Source of the DNA: Ehretia macrophylla
Lineage: Eukaryota; Streptophyta; Magnoliopsida; Boraginales; Ehretiaceae
Length of the DNA: 64,000 bases
Assembly (NCBI GenBank): GCA_037974665.1
Contig: CM075772.1
Coordinates: forward strand, 42,746,552-42,810,551
Direction of reading: 5' to 3'
Under the pieces are notes generated by a model that saw only the letters and a list, made by a program, of their open reading frames with translations, did no database searches and was not told where the DNA came from. Of the stretch, positions 33,106 to 42,602 are shown in pieces (position 1 is the stretch's first letter; each line of letters begins with the position of its first letter). Both the position numbers and the translations under genes were made by a program.

Positions 33106-34786
33106 AAAGGGGTAGGTTTGGAAATATTTTGCAACCAGCACTAAACGCGCCTCGGTTAGAACCTTACAAACTGCGTCATTGCCCCCAGCACAAAAACGAT
33201 TTACGTATTACCAAACCTTGAAGTTTAATAAGCACATCCCTCTCCTCACTTTTCAAGTATCGATGTGGGACAACAAAGAAAATAATGATAATTATGTTGG
33301 TCTCACGATAACCGGGACATAGGATCCTCTATATTCGTGAGAGAAAATTCATTAGTAGGAAATTCAGTGGAACAATGTGGGCCAACTATGGGGTGATATC
33401 TATAGCTTTCCGTTCCCTGATCGAGTGAATGAAATGTTTTCTTTTTTCTTTTTGGCTAATAGCACTCATTAATAGAAGCAATAAAGTTTTGATTCATGCT
33501 CAACTTATTAGATGGACGATGCAATATAAGCCCTACTTACCCACATTTGAGTTAGGTAATCTTTTCTATTCACCATAGACAGAGTTGAAAAGGGATATTT
33601 CCCTTATTAGCAAAAATAAATAAATCAATCAATAAATCAAAAACAAATGTGCTTCTCAACAAATTCTTCATAATTTGCTATACCAATTTATTCCATAAAT
33701 GATTCGTTCCATTTTATTGAATTGTACCAATGATATTTATAAGTTATTATAGATAAGAAATTAGTCCAAAACTTGTCTTCACTTAGTAATATATAGAAGT
33801 GATAGTGAATGTGAAAGAGAAAAAGTTATCATATAAAAACGGGTGAAGTGCACAGGAGTTTCTTGTGCTTTTGTAAAATTGCGCAATACCTCATGTGGTT
33901 TTAAAAGTATATGGTACTTCTCTGTGGTTTTTTAAACTAAGCACAATAGCCTCCTGTGGTTTTAAAAATACACGGTACCCTCTTGTGATTTTTAAAACTA
34001 AGCACAATAGCCCCCTCCATAAAATCCATTTATTTCAATAGAAAGTATGATGCTCGCGCATCAAATGCCTTTTTTTGCTAAAATTTTTAATTATTTTGAC
34101 AAAAATACCCATTTTTTCAACCCTAAAAAAAATATGTGTCATATAAAGGTATTTTTGTCCAAATAATTAATAATTTAAGCAAAAAAAAACCTTGAATAAT
34201 CGTATTTGACCTGCATGCATCATATTTTTCGTTAAAATAAATAATTTTTTTGACAAAGAGGGCTATTGTGCTTAGTTTCAAAAACCACAGGGAACTATCG
34301 TGTACTTTTAAAATCACAGGGAGCTATTATGCTTAGTATCAGAAATCACAATAGATATTGTACACTTTTAAAACCACATAAGTTCATTCTTACTAGAGTG
34401 TCTAAATCACGAGTCTCTATTTTATAATTTAGAAACTTTTAACAAAATAGAGACCCTACCAAAAATTGTAATTACTTTTTGGGTCTTTAAAATTTTTTCA
34501 ACCACATTGGTTTTTGAATCTCTATTTTACAGACTATTAATTTTTCAACATAATCTAATTTTGTGATATTTTTTCGTATATTTGAGTACTTGATTTTTTT
34601 TTATACTTATAAATTTATAATTTTTTTTTACAAATATTTCAACCTAAAAATTAATTAATTCCGACAACGATTATATTTTGTCAAATATTATATTGTTAAC
34701 TACACTCTATTACAACAACGTTATTTTTCGAAAAACCCGAATAGCGACCATTGGATATGATGTTTTCTCAATGATATCATCCATTA

Positions 34787-35225
34787 AAATTACAAAAAAT
34801 ATAAATTTAAATAATATGAAGAAAAAAAATTCAACAAAATAAAAAAAATAAATGAATAAAATTATAAAAAATATAAATTTAAATAATATGAAGAAAAAAT
34901 ATTCAACAAAAAAATAAAAAAAAAACTTAGTTTAAGAAATGAAAAATAACAATTAAATAACATAAAATCTGTTTTTTTTTAAAGCAATAGCTTGTTTTTT
35001 TACAAAGAAAATAATCCATTTTTTAAAAGAAAAAAAATATTTATATAAATATATATATAATAAACAACAATTAAATGAATAAAATTATAAATAATATAAA
35101 TTTAAATAATATAAAGAAAAAATATTCAAAAAAAGCTTAAATGAAAAAAATTACAAAAAAAAACTTACTTTAAGAAATAAAAAAACAACAATTAAATAAC
35201 ATAAAATCTTGTTTTTTTTAAAAAA
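34787..35225. repeat. AT-rich tandem repeats inside the nested element
   Basis: The unit AAATTATAAAAAATATAAAT, followed by TTAAATAATATGAAGAAAAA, appears near 34787, 34858 and 35085. The last two copies are followed by a shared AACTTAGTTTAAGAAATGAA-like tail, about 225 bp apart. Confidence 0.65.
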
Positions 35226-35325
35226 AAAAAGCAACAAAAACAATCTGTTTAAAAATATATATATATACACAAACCCTACCCCCCTCCCCATTTTCATTTC
35301 CCCTCTTCTTCCTCCCCTGCTACCA

Positions 35326-35356
35326 CCCCCCCCCCCCCCCCCCCCGCCCCCGCCCC
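35326..35356 (-). repeat. C/G homopolymer tract (C20-G-C5-G-C4)
   Basis: Twenty consecutive C on the plus strand, then G, five C, G and four C. The minus strand has G-runs of 4, 5 and 20, able to form a G-quadruplex. It also creates an artefactual poly-glycine reading frame on the minus strand. Confidence 0.9.
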
Positions 35357-35399
35357 TCATTTTTTCAATCACACCATTGTAAGAATATAACCAATTTTT

Positions 35400-35935
35400 C
35401 AGAAACGTCTTAACAACAATCAAGTAGAAAGACAACACTACTCTTTATAACAATTCAATATAACACTTACAAGATAATTGTCCCACCGTGCGCTCTCTAG
35501 ATTAGAGCTTCAATGGCTTCTGGACTTACAAGAAGAATACAAGAAAGAAAGACTAACTTAGGATTGTGTTTGGAATTGTGTTGTGGATAAAAATGATGAA
35601 CTAATGCATGCCTATTTATAGAATTCAGCTAGCCCGCCATAGGAGACTTTCCTATCAAACATTTCAATCTTGGTTGGCTTTACCAACCATGTTCAAAGTA
35701 TTAGCCACCCATATTTATCACATGGGTGGCTACAATTGACCACATGGGTGGCTAGCATCCAAGTCAACTTCTAGGAAGTTTCCTTTGGTCAAATTGGCTA
35801 ACTTTAGCATTGCATCAACCCGACATCATCTTAGGTAATTCCAAATTCCCGAACTTCTTTCTTGTAGCCATCGCGATCTCTTTTGACCTCATCGACGTTT
35901 AAGTCGGAATCATTAATTTATGCTACCATATAATT
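35400..35935 (-). repeat. Possible solo LTR or TRIM fragment
   Basis: On the minus strand TCTATAAATAGGCATGC (near 35600-35620) looks like an LTR TATA box. It is followed by a leader with TCTTCTTGTAAG and a GC-richer end. ACATGGGTGGCTA occurs twice upstream of it (near 35715-35755). Exact ends and a target duplication were not found, so this is tentative. Confidence 0.3.
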
Positions 35936-35989
35936 AACGATACTTATTATGAAGAGGTGGATATTGACATATATCAACAACCATTGCCA

Positions 35990-36180
35990 CCTTTACCACC
36001 CCCTCCCCTCCCCACCCCACAGTATCACCACCCCCACCCTTCCCCAAGGCATCACCACCCTCACGTCATCACCACCCTCGTCGGCATCACCACCCTTGTC
36101 CCTTCCCACGGCATCACCACCCCTACGGTATCACCACCCTCGTCCCTCCCCACGGCATCACCACCCCCACATGACCCACG
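35990..36180. repeat. C-rich minisatellite (GGCATCACCACCC...)
   Basis: About six to seven degenerate units of 22-31 bp with the core GGCATCACCACCCTCGTCCC. All three forward frames and one reverse frame are open through it because the repeat lacks stop codons. These are not taken as genes. Confidence 0.8.
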
Positions 36181-36680
36181 CACCCCCCACGGTACCCATG
36201 AAAACATACATTTTTTTCTGTTTTGGAAATGTGATTTTTCTGGTTTTTTTTTTGCTTTGAACTTGAAATCAGAATCAGTATATATGTATATATACATATA
36301 CACGAAACGTTGAAAGTGAATGTTGTCAATGTTCACCTTCAATAGCTATAAACTTTGTGGCTGAACAATTTTATGTTTTTTTTTTTTTTTTTGAATAGGT
36401 CTGTCATCTGACAGACATGTTGGAGACTCTGCTACAGTGAGTCTCCAAATTTGTTATTTTTTTTTGCAGACTTGTCCATTTTTATTATTCCAGTCTTAAA
36501 TAAAAATAAAAAAATTGATTCTTGGGTCTTCAAACTATCTGCTATGGTTGAATTATCATATATTAGAGTCTCTAAAAAGTGTTATAATTACATTTTAAAG
36601 ACTTTGGTAAGAATGACCTAAGAGTATTGTATAATTTTACAAAAGTATAAGGGATCCTGTGCACTTCACCTTATAAAATC

Positions 36681-37725
36681 ACATGTTTTAGTATCTTTTT
36701 ACTAACACAAAGAAAAGATTGATACAAAAGCCTTGATTTTTGGATCTTCTATTTGAACTCATACCAACAATAAATTGATAAACGTAATGAAGTGTAGTAA
36801 ATAATTGTTTTTTTTCTTCTTTTTTTTTGTTGTTCTTGTGATTCTTCCAATTTGTTGGAACTCGAAGGTAGAAAAAATGAAAGAAAAATGAATAAATTAA
36901 TTGTTTTTTTTTTATTTTTACCTTGAATCTTTATTGACTAGAAAAGAGCGAACGAAGCACCATTGTCAGGCCAAACTAGTCAGAGAGGGAGAACGAAAGG
37001 GAGTCACGAAAGTGCAAGACAGAACTATACAAAAACATAGAGAACCCTATAAGGTTTCTATTGACGAAGAGAAAACCCGTAAGGGATTCTTTAAAGAGAG
37101 GGGAAATAATTTTCATTTTCTTAAACAATTTTTGCAATGTGTTGATTAGTTATGTCAAATATTCTGCCACAAATTTTCATTTGTTATCACTTATTTATAT
37201 TTACCTCTGATAAAATTGTACAAGACTATTATTTACTACACACATTCGATACCAAACACCATAAAGAAAGTCCTTAGGTCTTGCTTCTTCTTTTTTTTTT
37301 TCTTTTTTTTTGTCATTGGTTACTTCAAAAAAGAATTTACAAAAAATCATCCGATACTTAAAGACTCAAAGTCATATTGTAAAAGAGTAACAAGAGCAAA
37401 AAGAGGGTTAGAAGACCAATCAACAGGGAAAGAATCAATTCAAATCGCATAAGCAACCTAGTATATCATTCGATTAACTTGGATCGTAAATTACCTCATC
37501 ATGTGAGAATATAGATCTCACCAAATAACATAAAGATTAGCTAATACGTCTTCATTACACCAATAAAAAATGGAATTAAGTTGCTAGTAACTTTTTGACA
37601 CTTATTTATTTTTTTTCTTTATACAATAAAAATAAAATCATAATTCAAACTAAAATATTTATCACAATAAATCGTTACTCAACCATTCAATGCAACACTA
37701 TATTCCCATTCTTTCCTATTCTATC
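36681..37725. other. Gene-free DNA upstream of the DnaJ gene
   Basis: Open frames at 36901-37149 and 37216-37452 have no recognisable domain or splice context. T-rich tracts lie at 36811-36830 and 37289-37311. Nothing else is supported. Confidence 0.45.
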
Positions 37726-37761
37726 TATAAACTATTATTAAATCAAGCGATCATCACTCAG

Positions 37762-37776
37762 CTTCTGGAACTTTCC
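37762..37776 (+). promoter_or_regulatory. Perfect heat-shock element upstream of DnaJ
   Basis: The sequence CTTCTGGAACTTTCC matches nTTCnnGAAnnTTCn exactly, the three-pentamer binding site for heat-shock factors. It lies 255 bp upstream of the ATG and about 40 bp upstream of a TATA candidate. A further TTCCAGA follows at 37786-37792. Confidence 0.7.
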
Positions 37777-37816
37777 ACACGCCCCTTCCAGACAACTCTT
37801 GTCCATTCTTGCCTTC

Positions 37817-37823
37817 TATATTT
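37817..37823 (+). promoter_or_regulatory. Candidate TATA box of the DnaJ gene
   Basis: TATATTT, 41 bp downstream of the heat-shock element. A second candidate TATAAA is at 37726-37731, upstream of the heat-shock element and so less likely to be the one used. Confidence 0.4.
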
Positions 37824-37865
37824 CTCACCCCATCAAGGATAGCAAAATCCCAAACCCAATTGCCA

Positions 37866-37871
<6 letters not shown>

Positions 37872-37896
<25 letters not shown>

Positions 37897-37940
37897 TATC
37901 TTTCAAAATAGCAAAACACTTCACACAGACACACACACAC
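37872..37940. repeat. Two CA microsatellites in the DnaJ leader
   Basis: CA runs at 37872-37894 and 37928-37940 lie between the proposed TATA box and the start codon, probably in the 5' untranslated region. Confidence 0.85.
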
Positions 37941-38030
37941 TGAGAGTTATTATTTCGAGGCTTTGTTGAAATTGGTGTTTGACATCATAGCAAAGTGAAG
38001 AAGAGAAAGAGAATTGAAAGCAATAATAAT

Positions 38031-41000
38031 ATGGGGGTGGACTATTACAAGATATTGGGTGTTGATAAGAATGCAAAAGATGATGACTTGAAGAAAGCTT
38101 ATAGAAAACTTGCCATGAAATGGCACCCTGATAAGAATCCGAATAACAAGAAAGAAGCTGAGGCCAAGTTTAAACAGATCTCTGAAGCCTATGATGTAAG
38201 CAACTCTAGTTTCATATTCATATTTACATATTGTTGCATATATGTGCGTGTGTGTGTGTGTGTGATGAATGGTTTCAAGATTCCTCTTTTTTATTAGTTT
38301 TTCTTTGATGGGTCTTTCATATTTTAATTCAAAGTTGCATATTGAGATCTCAGTGATTGAGTTTATTTATGCTAATATCGGCTCAAGATTCGTCATATTA
38401 ATAAGTTTTAGTGTGTGTGTGTGTGTATGTGTAATGAATGGTTTCAAGATTCCTCTTTTTTATCAATTTTCCTTTGATGGATCTTTCATATTTTAATTCA
38501 AAGTTGCACAATGAGACCTCAGTGATTGAGTTTTCTTTGCTAATATCAGCTCAACATTTGTCATTTGAATAAGTTTTAGTCAAATGGGGTTTGCTTTTTT
38601 TATTTGAACTTGCAGTTTGAGAATGTATGAATATGCTATTAAATGTATTGTTCTATATATGAATGCATAATACCTGTATGGTTCAATGTCTACTGCTTTG
38701 GTTAGTTATAGTAAGATGAGTGTTGTTTTTTATATGTAAAGTTTTGAATTGAGACCTCCGTAATTGATGTGTCATCGAAAAGGTTTTCGTGTATGATTCT
38801 TTATGGATAAAGATCTCATCTTTATGCCTACAGAAGTTAGATGCTGATTAAAAACATCATCTTTATCAGATGCTAAATTTTGAGTAAAGATGAGATTATG
38901 CATATAGATGGTAAATATTGGTTATAAATTTAATCTTTATAACTATAGATGCTTAATATTGGTCAAAGTTCTCATCTTTATGGATGGTAAATATTGATTG
39001 AAAATCTCATCTTTATGCCTATAGATGCTAATTATTGATTAGAAAAATCATCTTTATGCTTATAGATGCTAAATATTGGCTAAAAAAATCTCATCTTTGC
39101 ATTTGGGTATTCTGTATTTCTGTAAATGATGGATTTTTAAGGGCTTTTTTTCTTTTCTTTTCTTTTCTTTTTTTTGAATTATTGCCGAATAGTGTGTTAA
39201 ATTTTTTTTCTTTGTTGTGTTGAATTGGTCTTTGTTTAGGTGCTAAGTGATCCTCAGAAAAGAGCAGTATATGATCAATATGGTGAAGAGGGGCTTAGAG
39301 GTGGAGTGCCGCCACCAGACGCTGGTGGTCCAGGTGGAGCAAGCTATTTCTCAACTGGTGAGGGGCCACAATTCAGGTTCAGCACCAGGAATCCTGATGA
39401 CATATTCGCTGAATTTTTTGGGTTCTCAAGTCCGTTTGGAGGAATGGGTGGTGGTGGTGGTGGAATGAGGGGTTCAAGGTTCGGCAGTATGCTCAGTGAT
39501 CATATCTTTTCACCTTTTGGTGAAGGAGGTGGTGGATCAATGCACCAATCAGCTCCTCGGAAAGCAGCTCGGATAGAGCAAAAATTGCCTTGCAGCCTTG
39601 AAGATCTCTATAAGGGTACCACCAAGAAGATGAAGATATCCAGAGAAATTGCTGATGCGAGTGGGTAAGTGTTTGTAGTTTGCTTCATCTAAATTTTGTC
39701 TGCACGTGATTGTTGTTGTTATTGGTATGTTTCTCTTAGGTACTGAACAATATTGAGCATATGTTTTCTGTATTTTATTAACGATGAGAAAGTCTAGTTT
39801 CTTGCATTGGGCAATGAGAAAAACTTTTATAAGCTTCTTTGTCTTTAACTGGAAAATCATGTTGAAATTATCTGATAACCGTGGTGATGTTTATATGAGG
39901 AATTACTTATTTGATTCTAAAAGGACTCTACAGGCGGGATTACTTTGTTAAAAATATTAAGTACATTTTTGTAACCTTTATCATTAGTCAAAATCACTAG
40001 TGTGCTGTGACGAATAACTGGTCAAAGTTAAAACAACCACTTGCGTCTTTATATACCTTACTGAGATCATACTTTGTATAGTTTCTATTTCTGAAGTTGG
40101 AAACCCTATATTCATGTCTTCGATACGCAAGTAAAGTAATTATGTTAGGAGGGTCTGGCCTTGTTGAACTAGAAGATTCCCTTTTTGAGGTGTTGTACCT
40201 GGGTACTTTTGAGTTCCTCTTTTGCTTTTCAAGCGTCAAGTAGGCCTAGTATATATAAACTTCTGGGGCCATTATATCGTGGGTGTCTAAAACTCCTGAT
40301 GCCACTTCTCAAAAAGAAAAAGCTCCTGATGCCAACATAAACTTATATAGGGGTAAATGAGTTAAGTATATATGCTTTCGGAAGTTCTCGTATTTCCTTA
40401 GTGAGCATAAGTGATACTGGCTTTCAGTCTGTTGGGGTTGCTTTGCTATAGTTTCTATGTACAGATACCGCTTTCACCATGTGAGTTACTTGGTGTGTAT
40501 TAGACAACTCTGTAACTCAAGTAAACTGCTGACCAATGCCAAGTTTTAGCACTGCTGGTGATCTACAAGCAGGTTTTGATTTGTCCAGCTATGTCTTCCA
40601 CAAGAACCGATTATACATTAAGAATTATTTTATGAGCATTTTTTTTCTCCCTAGGAGATGTCAGGTTGCGGTTATGGTCAAGACATTTGTGCACATCTGT
40701 TTGGGGGGTGAACTTTTGGGAATCGGGAGATTGGGGATGGATGGTTGATTCTTTTATGTGATAGATAGTTGAGTATCAATTATTTTCCTTTTGAGGTGGG
40801 GGCTGCAAAGCTGAGTTAATTGTTTATGCGCGAGATTATCAAATGCTACCAAATGCACTAACTCTATCTACCTTCACTGGGTGCAGAAGAACGATGCCAG
40901 TTGAAGAGATCTTAACCATTAATATCAAGCCTGGTTGGAAGAAAGGTACGAAGATCACCTTCCCGGAGAAAGGAAATGAACAGCCGGGTATCATACCTGC

Positions 41001-41325
41001 AGATCTCGTCTTCATCATTGATGAAAAACCACATAAGGTGTTCACACGTGATGGAAATGACTTGGTCGTCACGCAAAAGATATCTCTCGCTGAAGCACTA
41101 ACCGGTTACACAGTCCATCTCACCACTCTGGATGGTAGAAACTTAACCATCCCTATCAACGTCGTGATCCATCCGAACTACGAGGAGGTTGTTCCGAGGG
41201 AAGGCATGCCAATTCCTAAAGATCCTTCAAAGAGGGGAAATCTCAGAATCAAATTCGACATCAAGTTCCCAGCAAGGCTGACTTCAAGCCAGAAAACTGG
41301 GATCAAGGAGCTATTGGGTTCCTGA
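38031..41325 (+). CDS. DnaJ/HSP40 co-chaperone, class II (DNAJB type), three exons, 342 aa
   Basis: Cytosolic/nuclear J-protein that stimulates HSP70 ATPase and delivers unfolded clients. Exons: 38031-38195, 39240-39664 and 40887-41325; introns are GT-AG in phases 0 and 2. The J domain occupies residues 1-70, with [11 protein letters not shown] at the start and the essential HPD at 32-34, and it is split by intron 1. A Gly/Phe-rich region follows (about 75-160), with a run of six glycines. Two C-terminal substrate-binding domains complete the protein, starting near [17 protein letters not shown]. There is no CxxCxGxG zinc domain and no signal peptide, as expected for class II (Sis1/DNAJB1-like). 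The length is normal. The perfect heat-shock element upstream suggests heat induction. It is convergent with the RLT gene. Confidence 0.95.
38244..38580. repeat. 169-bp tandem duplication in DnaJ intron 1
   Basis: Copies at 38244-38412 and 38413-38580 each begin with a GT microsatellite followed by ATGAATGGTTTCAAGATTCC and end AATAAGTTTTAGT. They differ at roughly one site in ten, so the duplication is older than those at 17474 and 27092. Confidence 0.8.
38775..39100. repeat. Degenerate ~50-bp minisatellite in DnaJ intron 1
   Basis: About six units with the core TCTCATCTTTATGCCTATAG, then ATGCTAAATATTGGTTA. The unit length drifts between 45 and 60 bp. Confidence 0.7.
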
Positions 41326-41551
41326 GATTAAGTCGTCGTCCACGCATACTTGCCAAATGTGGTATAGATTTTCCTGTATATTCTTCTAGTGTTATGTTGT
41401 GTTATAGCACAGGATATTTGAGTTGGTCTATCATATACCTTTTGGTAGTTACAGATTTGAAAGGGTACTTAATTTCAAGATTCTGGCTGATTGTTTGTTG
41501 TTTGTTGTTTGTTGTTTGGAGGTGGTGGTTAAGTCTTGAAACATCATAAAC

Positions 41552-41557
41552 AATAAA
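41552..41557 (+). terminator. Poly(A) signal of the DnaJ gene
   Basis: AATAAA 227 bp after the stop codon, downstream of a TTGTTTGTTG-rich stretch (41490-41520). The distance is typical for a plant 3' untranslated region. Confidence 0.6.
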
Positions 41558-42602
41558 GGATTAATCTTGCTCTCAACATTTCTGAATGTGAGCTTTGAAG
41601 TTACTCTAAATGTTTGTGTTCTACTTGCTTCTAGCAGCTAATCCATGTGGTGAATAAGGTCTCATATTTCTTCAAAATGGAAGTATAATCAAACCATCCA
41701 ACTTTCATGATTAATGGTATATAGTGTTTGCGTTATTTTATCATAATTAAATGATCAGTTATTTATAGTTTGTTATTATTAGATTTTTCTTACGGCTAAT
41801 CTTTTCAAGCGTCAACTAGATCTCTAGATCGCATAGCAATCCTGACCTTCTCATAGCCTTATTGACGGGTTACTCTATGGTGGATATCTTTCCAAAACCT
41901 TCCTTAAAATTGATAAAATCAAGAGAGTTTTTGATATAAATAGTTAAAAATTTTTTCAAATGTTCTGTCATACTGGTATGAATGTTAAACCAGTCAGCGC
42001 TTCTTTGAGCATGGCTATAAATCCTTTGGAATTCTTTATTCTCACACATGGGACACAATCCGGACAAAAGACGAATTCACTTCCGTCTTTAGCCTATATC
42101 GTTTCTAGCATTTCTCTTTCCTTTCCTTCCAAGTCCACCTCTACTAAAGTTTTATGTTGTCACCTAGGCTTGAGATACTAACTTATCAATTCTCTCATAA
42201 CATTATCAAGAACCATTATGAGCAAGGAAAGGAGAGCAGTTTTTTTGTTTTTTTTTTTGTTTTCTATATGGTAGATTGGAACTTCATTATGAACTACGCC
42301 TTATATAGCAACATTAGAACCAAAATAAGCCATTGTTAAATCCTTAAAACTTAGTTGAATATGGACACTGAACCAGACAACAATTTCCAGTACAGTAATA
42401 GCTCTGCTTGGAGCCACTTTACATGCAAATTTCCAGGTTACAGCAGCATTACACCTTCTAAAAAAGTACTTGGTCGTTTTTATCGTCTGATGATTATGGT
42501 CTGCTCTCTGGTTGACAAAGGTAAGCGAGTCCACCCGGAACTGAGAAACTCAGTAATCTAGGATTAACTACTTAGTTTATTTCCTTCTGCCATTAAGACT
42601 AT
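41558..42602. other. Convergent intergenic region, includes RLT 3' end
   Basis: It separates the DnaJ and RLT 3' ends. On the minus strand, AATAAA occurs at 42576-42581, very close to the RLT stop, and again at 42035-42040. Either could mark the RLT 3' end. A small minus-strand frame at 41870-42067 with a C-P-M-C motif is not supported as a gene. Confidence 0.45.

Larger units (their letters stand above)
34382..36618. mobile_element. 2.2-kb TIR transposon, PIF/Harbinger-like, nested
   Basis: The ends form 25-bp inverted repeats (left GTTCATTCTTACTAGAG, right GGTCATTCTTACCAAAG on the opposite strand; 20 of 25 bases match). The element is flanked by TAA at 34379-34381 and 36619-36621. It interrupts the right arm of the foldback element and is therefore younger. 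The cargo is non-coding: AT-rich tandem units, a C-homopolymer, a possible solo LTR and a C-rich minisatellite. No transposase is recognisable, so it is non-autonomous or a composite. Confidence 0.7.
33841..36671. mobile_element. Foldback, MULE-like element split by a nested insertion
   Basis: Left arm 33841-34030 and right arm 34255-34381 plus 36622-36671. The termini GGGTGAAGTGCACAGGA and its complement TCCTGTGCACTTCACCT are near-perfect inverted repeats. Inside, modules such as CTAAGCACAATAGCC, with tracts containing TGTGGTTTTAAAA, run in one orientation on the left and inverted on the right. The flanks TATAAAAAC (33832-33840) and TATAAAATC (36672-36680) form a 9-bp duplication with one mismatch, as Mutator-like elements make. 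Without the nested insert the element would be about 590 bp. No transposase is present. Confidence 0.7.

Noticed and set aside
35151..35438. Glycine-rich protein on the minus strand
   Set aside because: The glycine run is simply the C20 homopolymer translated; the flanks are low complexity.
35949..36342. Overlapping Pro/His/Thr-rich and reverse open frames
   Set aside because: They arise because the C-rich minisatellite has no stop codons in several frames. There is no start context, splice site or family match.
41870..42067. Minus-strand frame with a C-P-M-C motif, possible additional RLT exon or separate gene
   Set aside because: It lies beyond the RLT stop. No acceptor joins it sensibly and a single CxxC is not evidence of a zinc finger.
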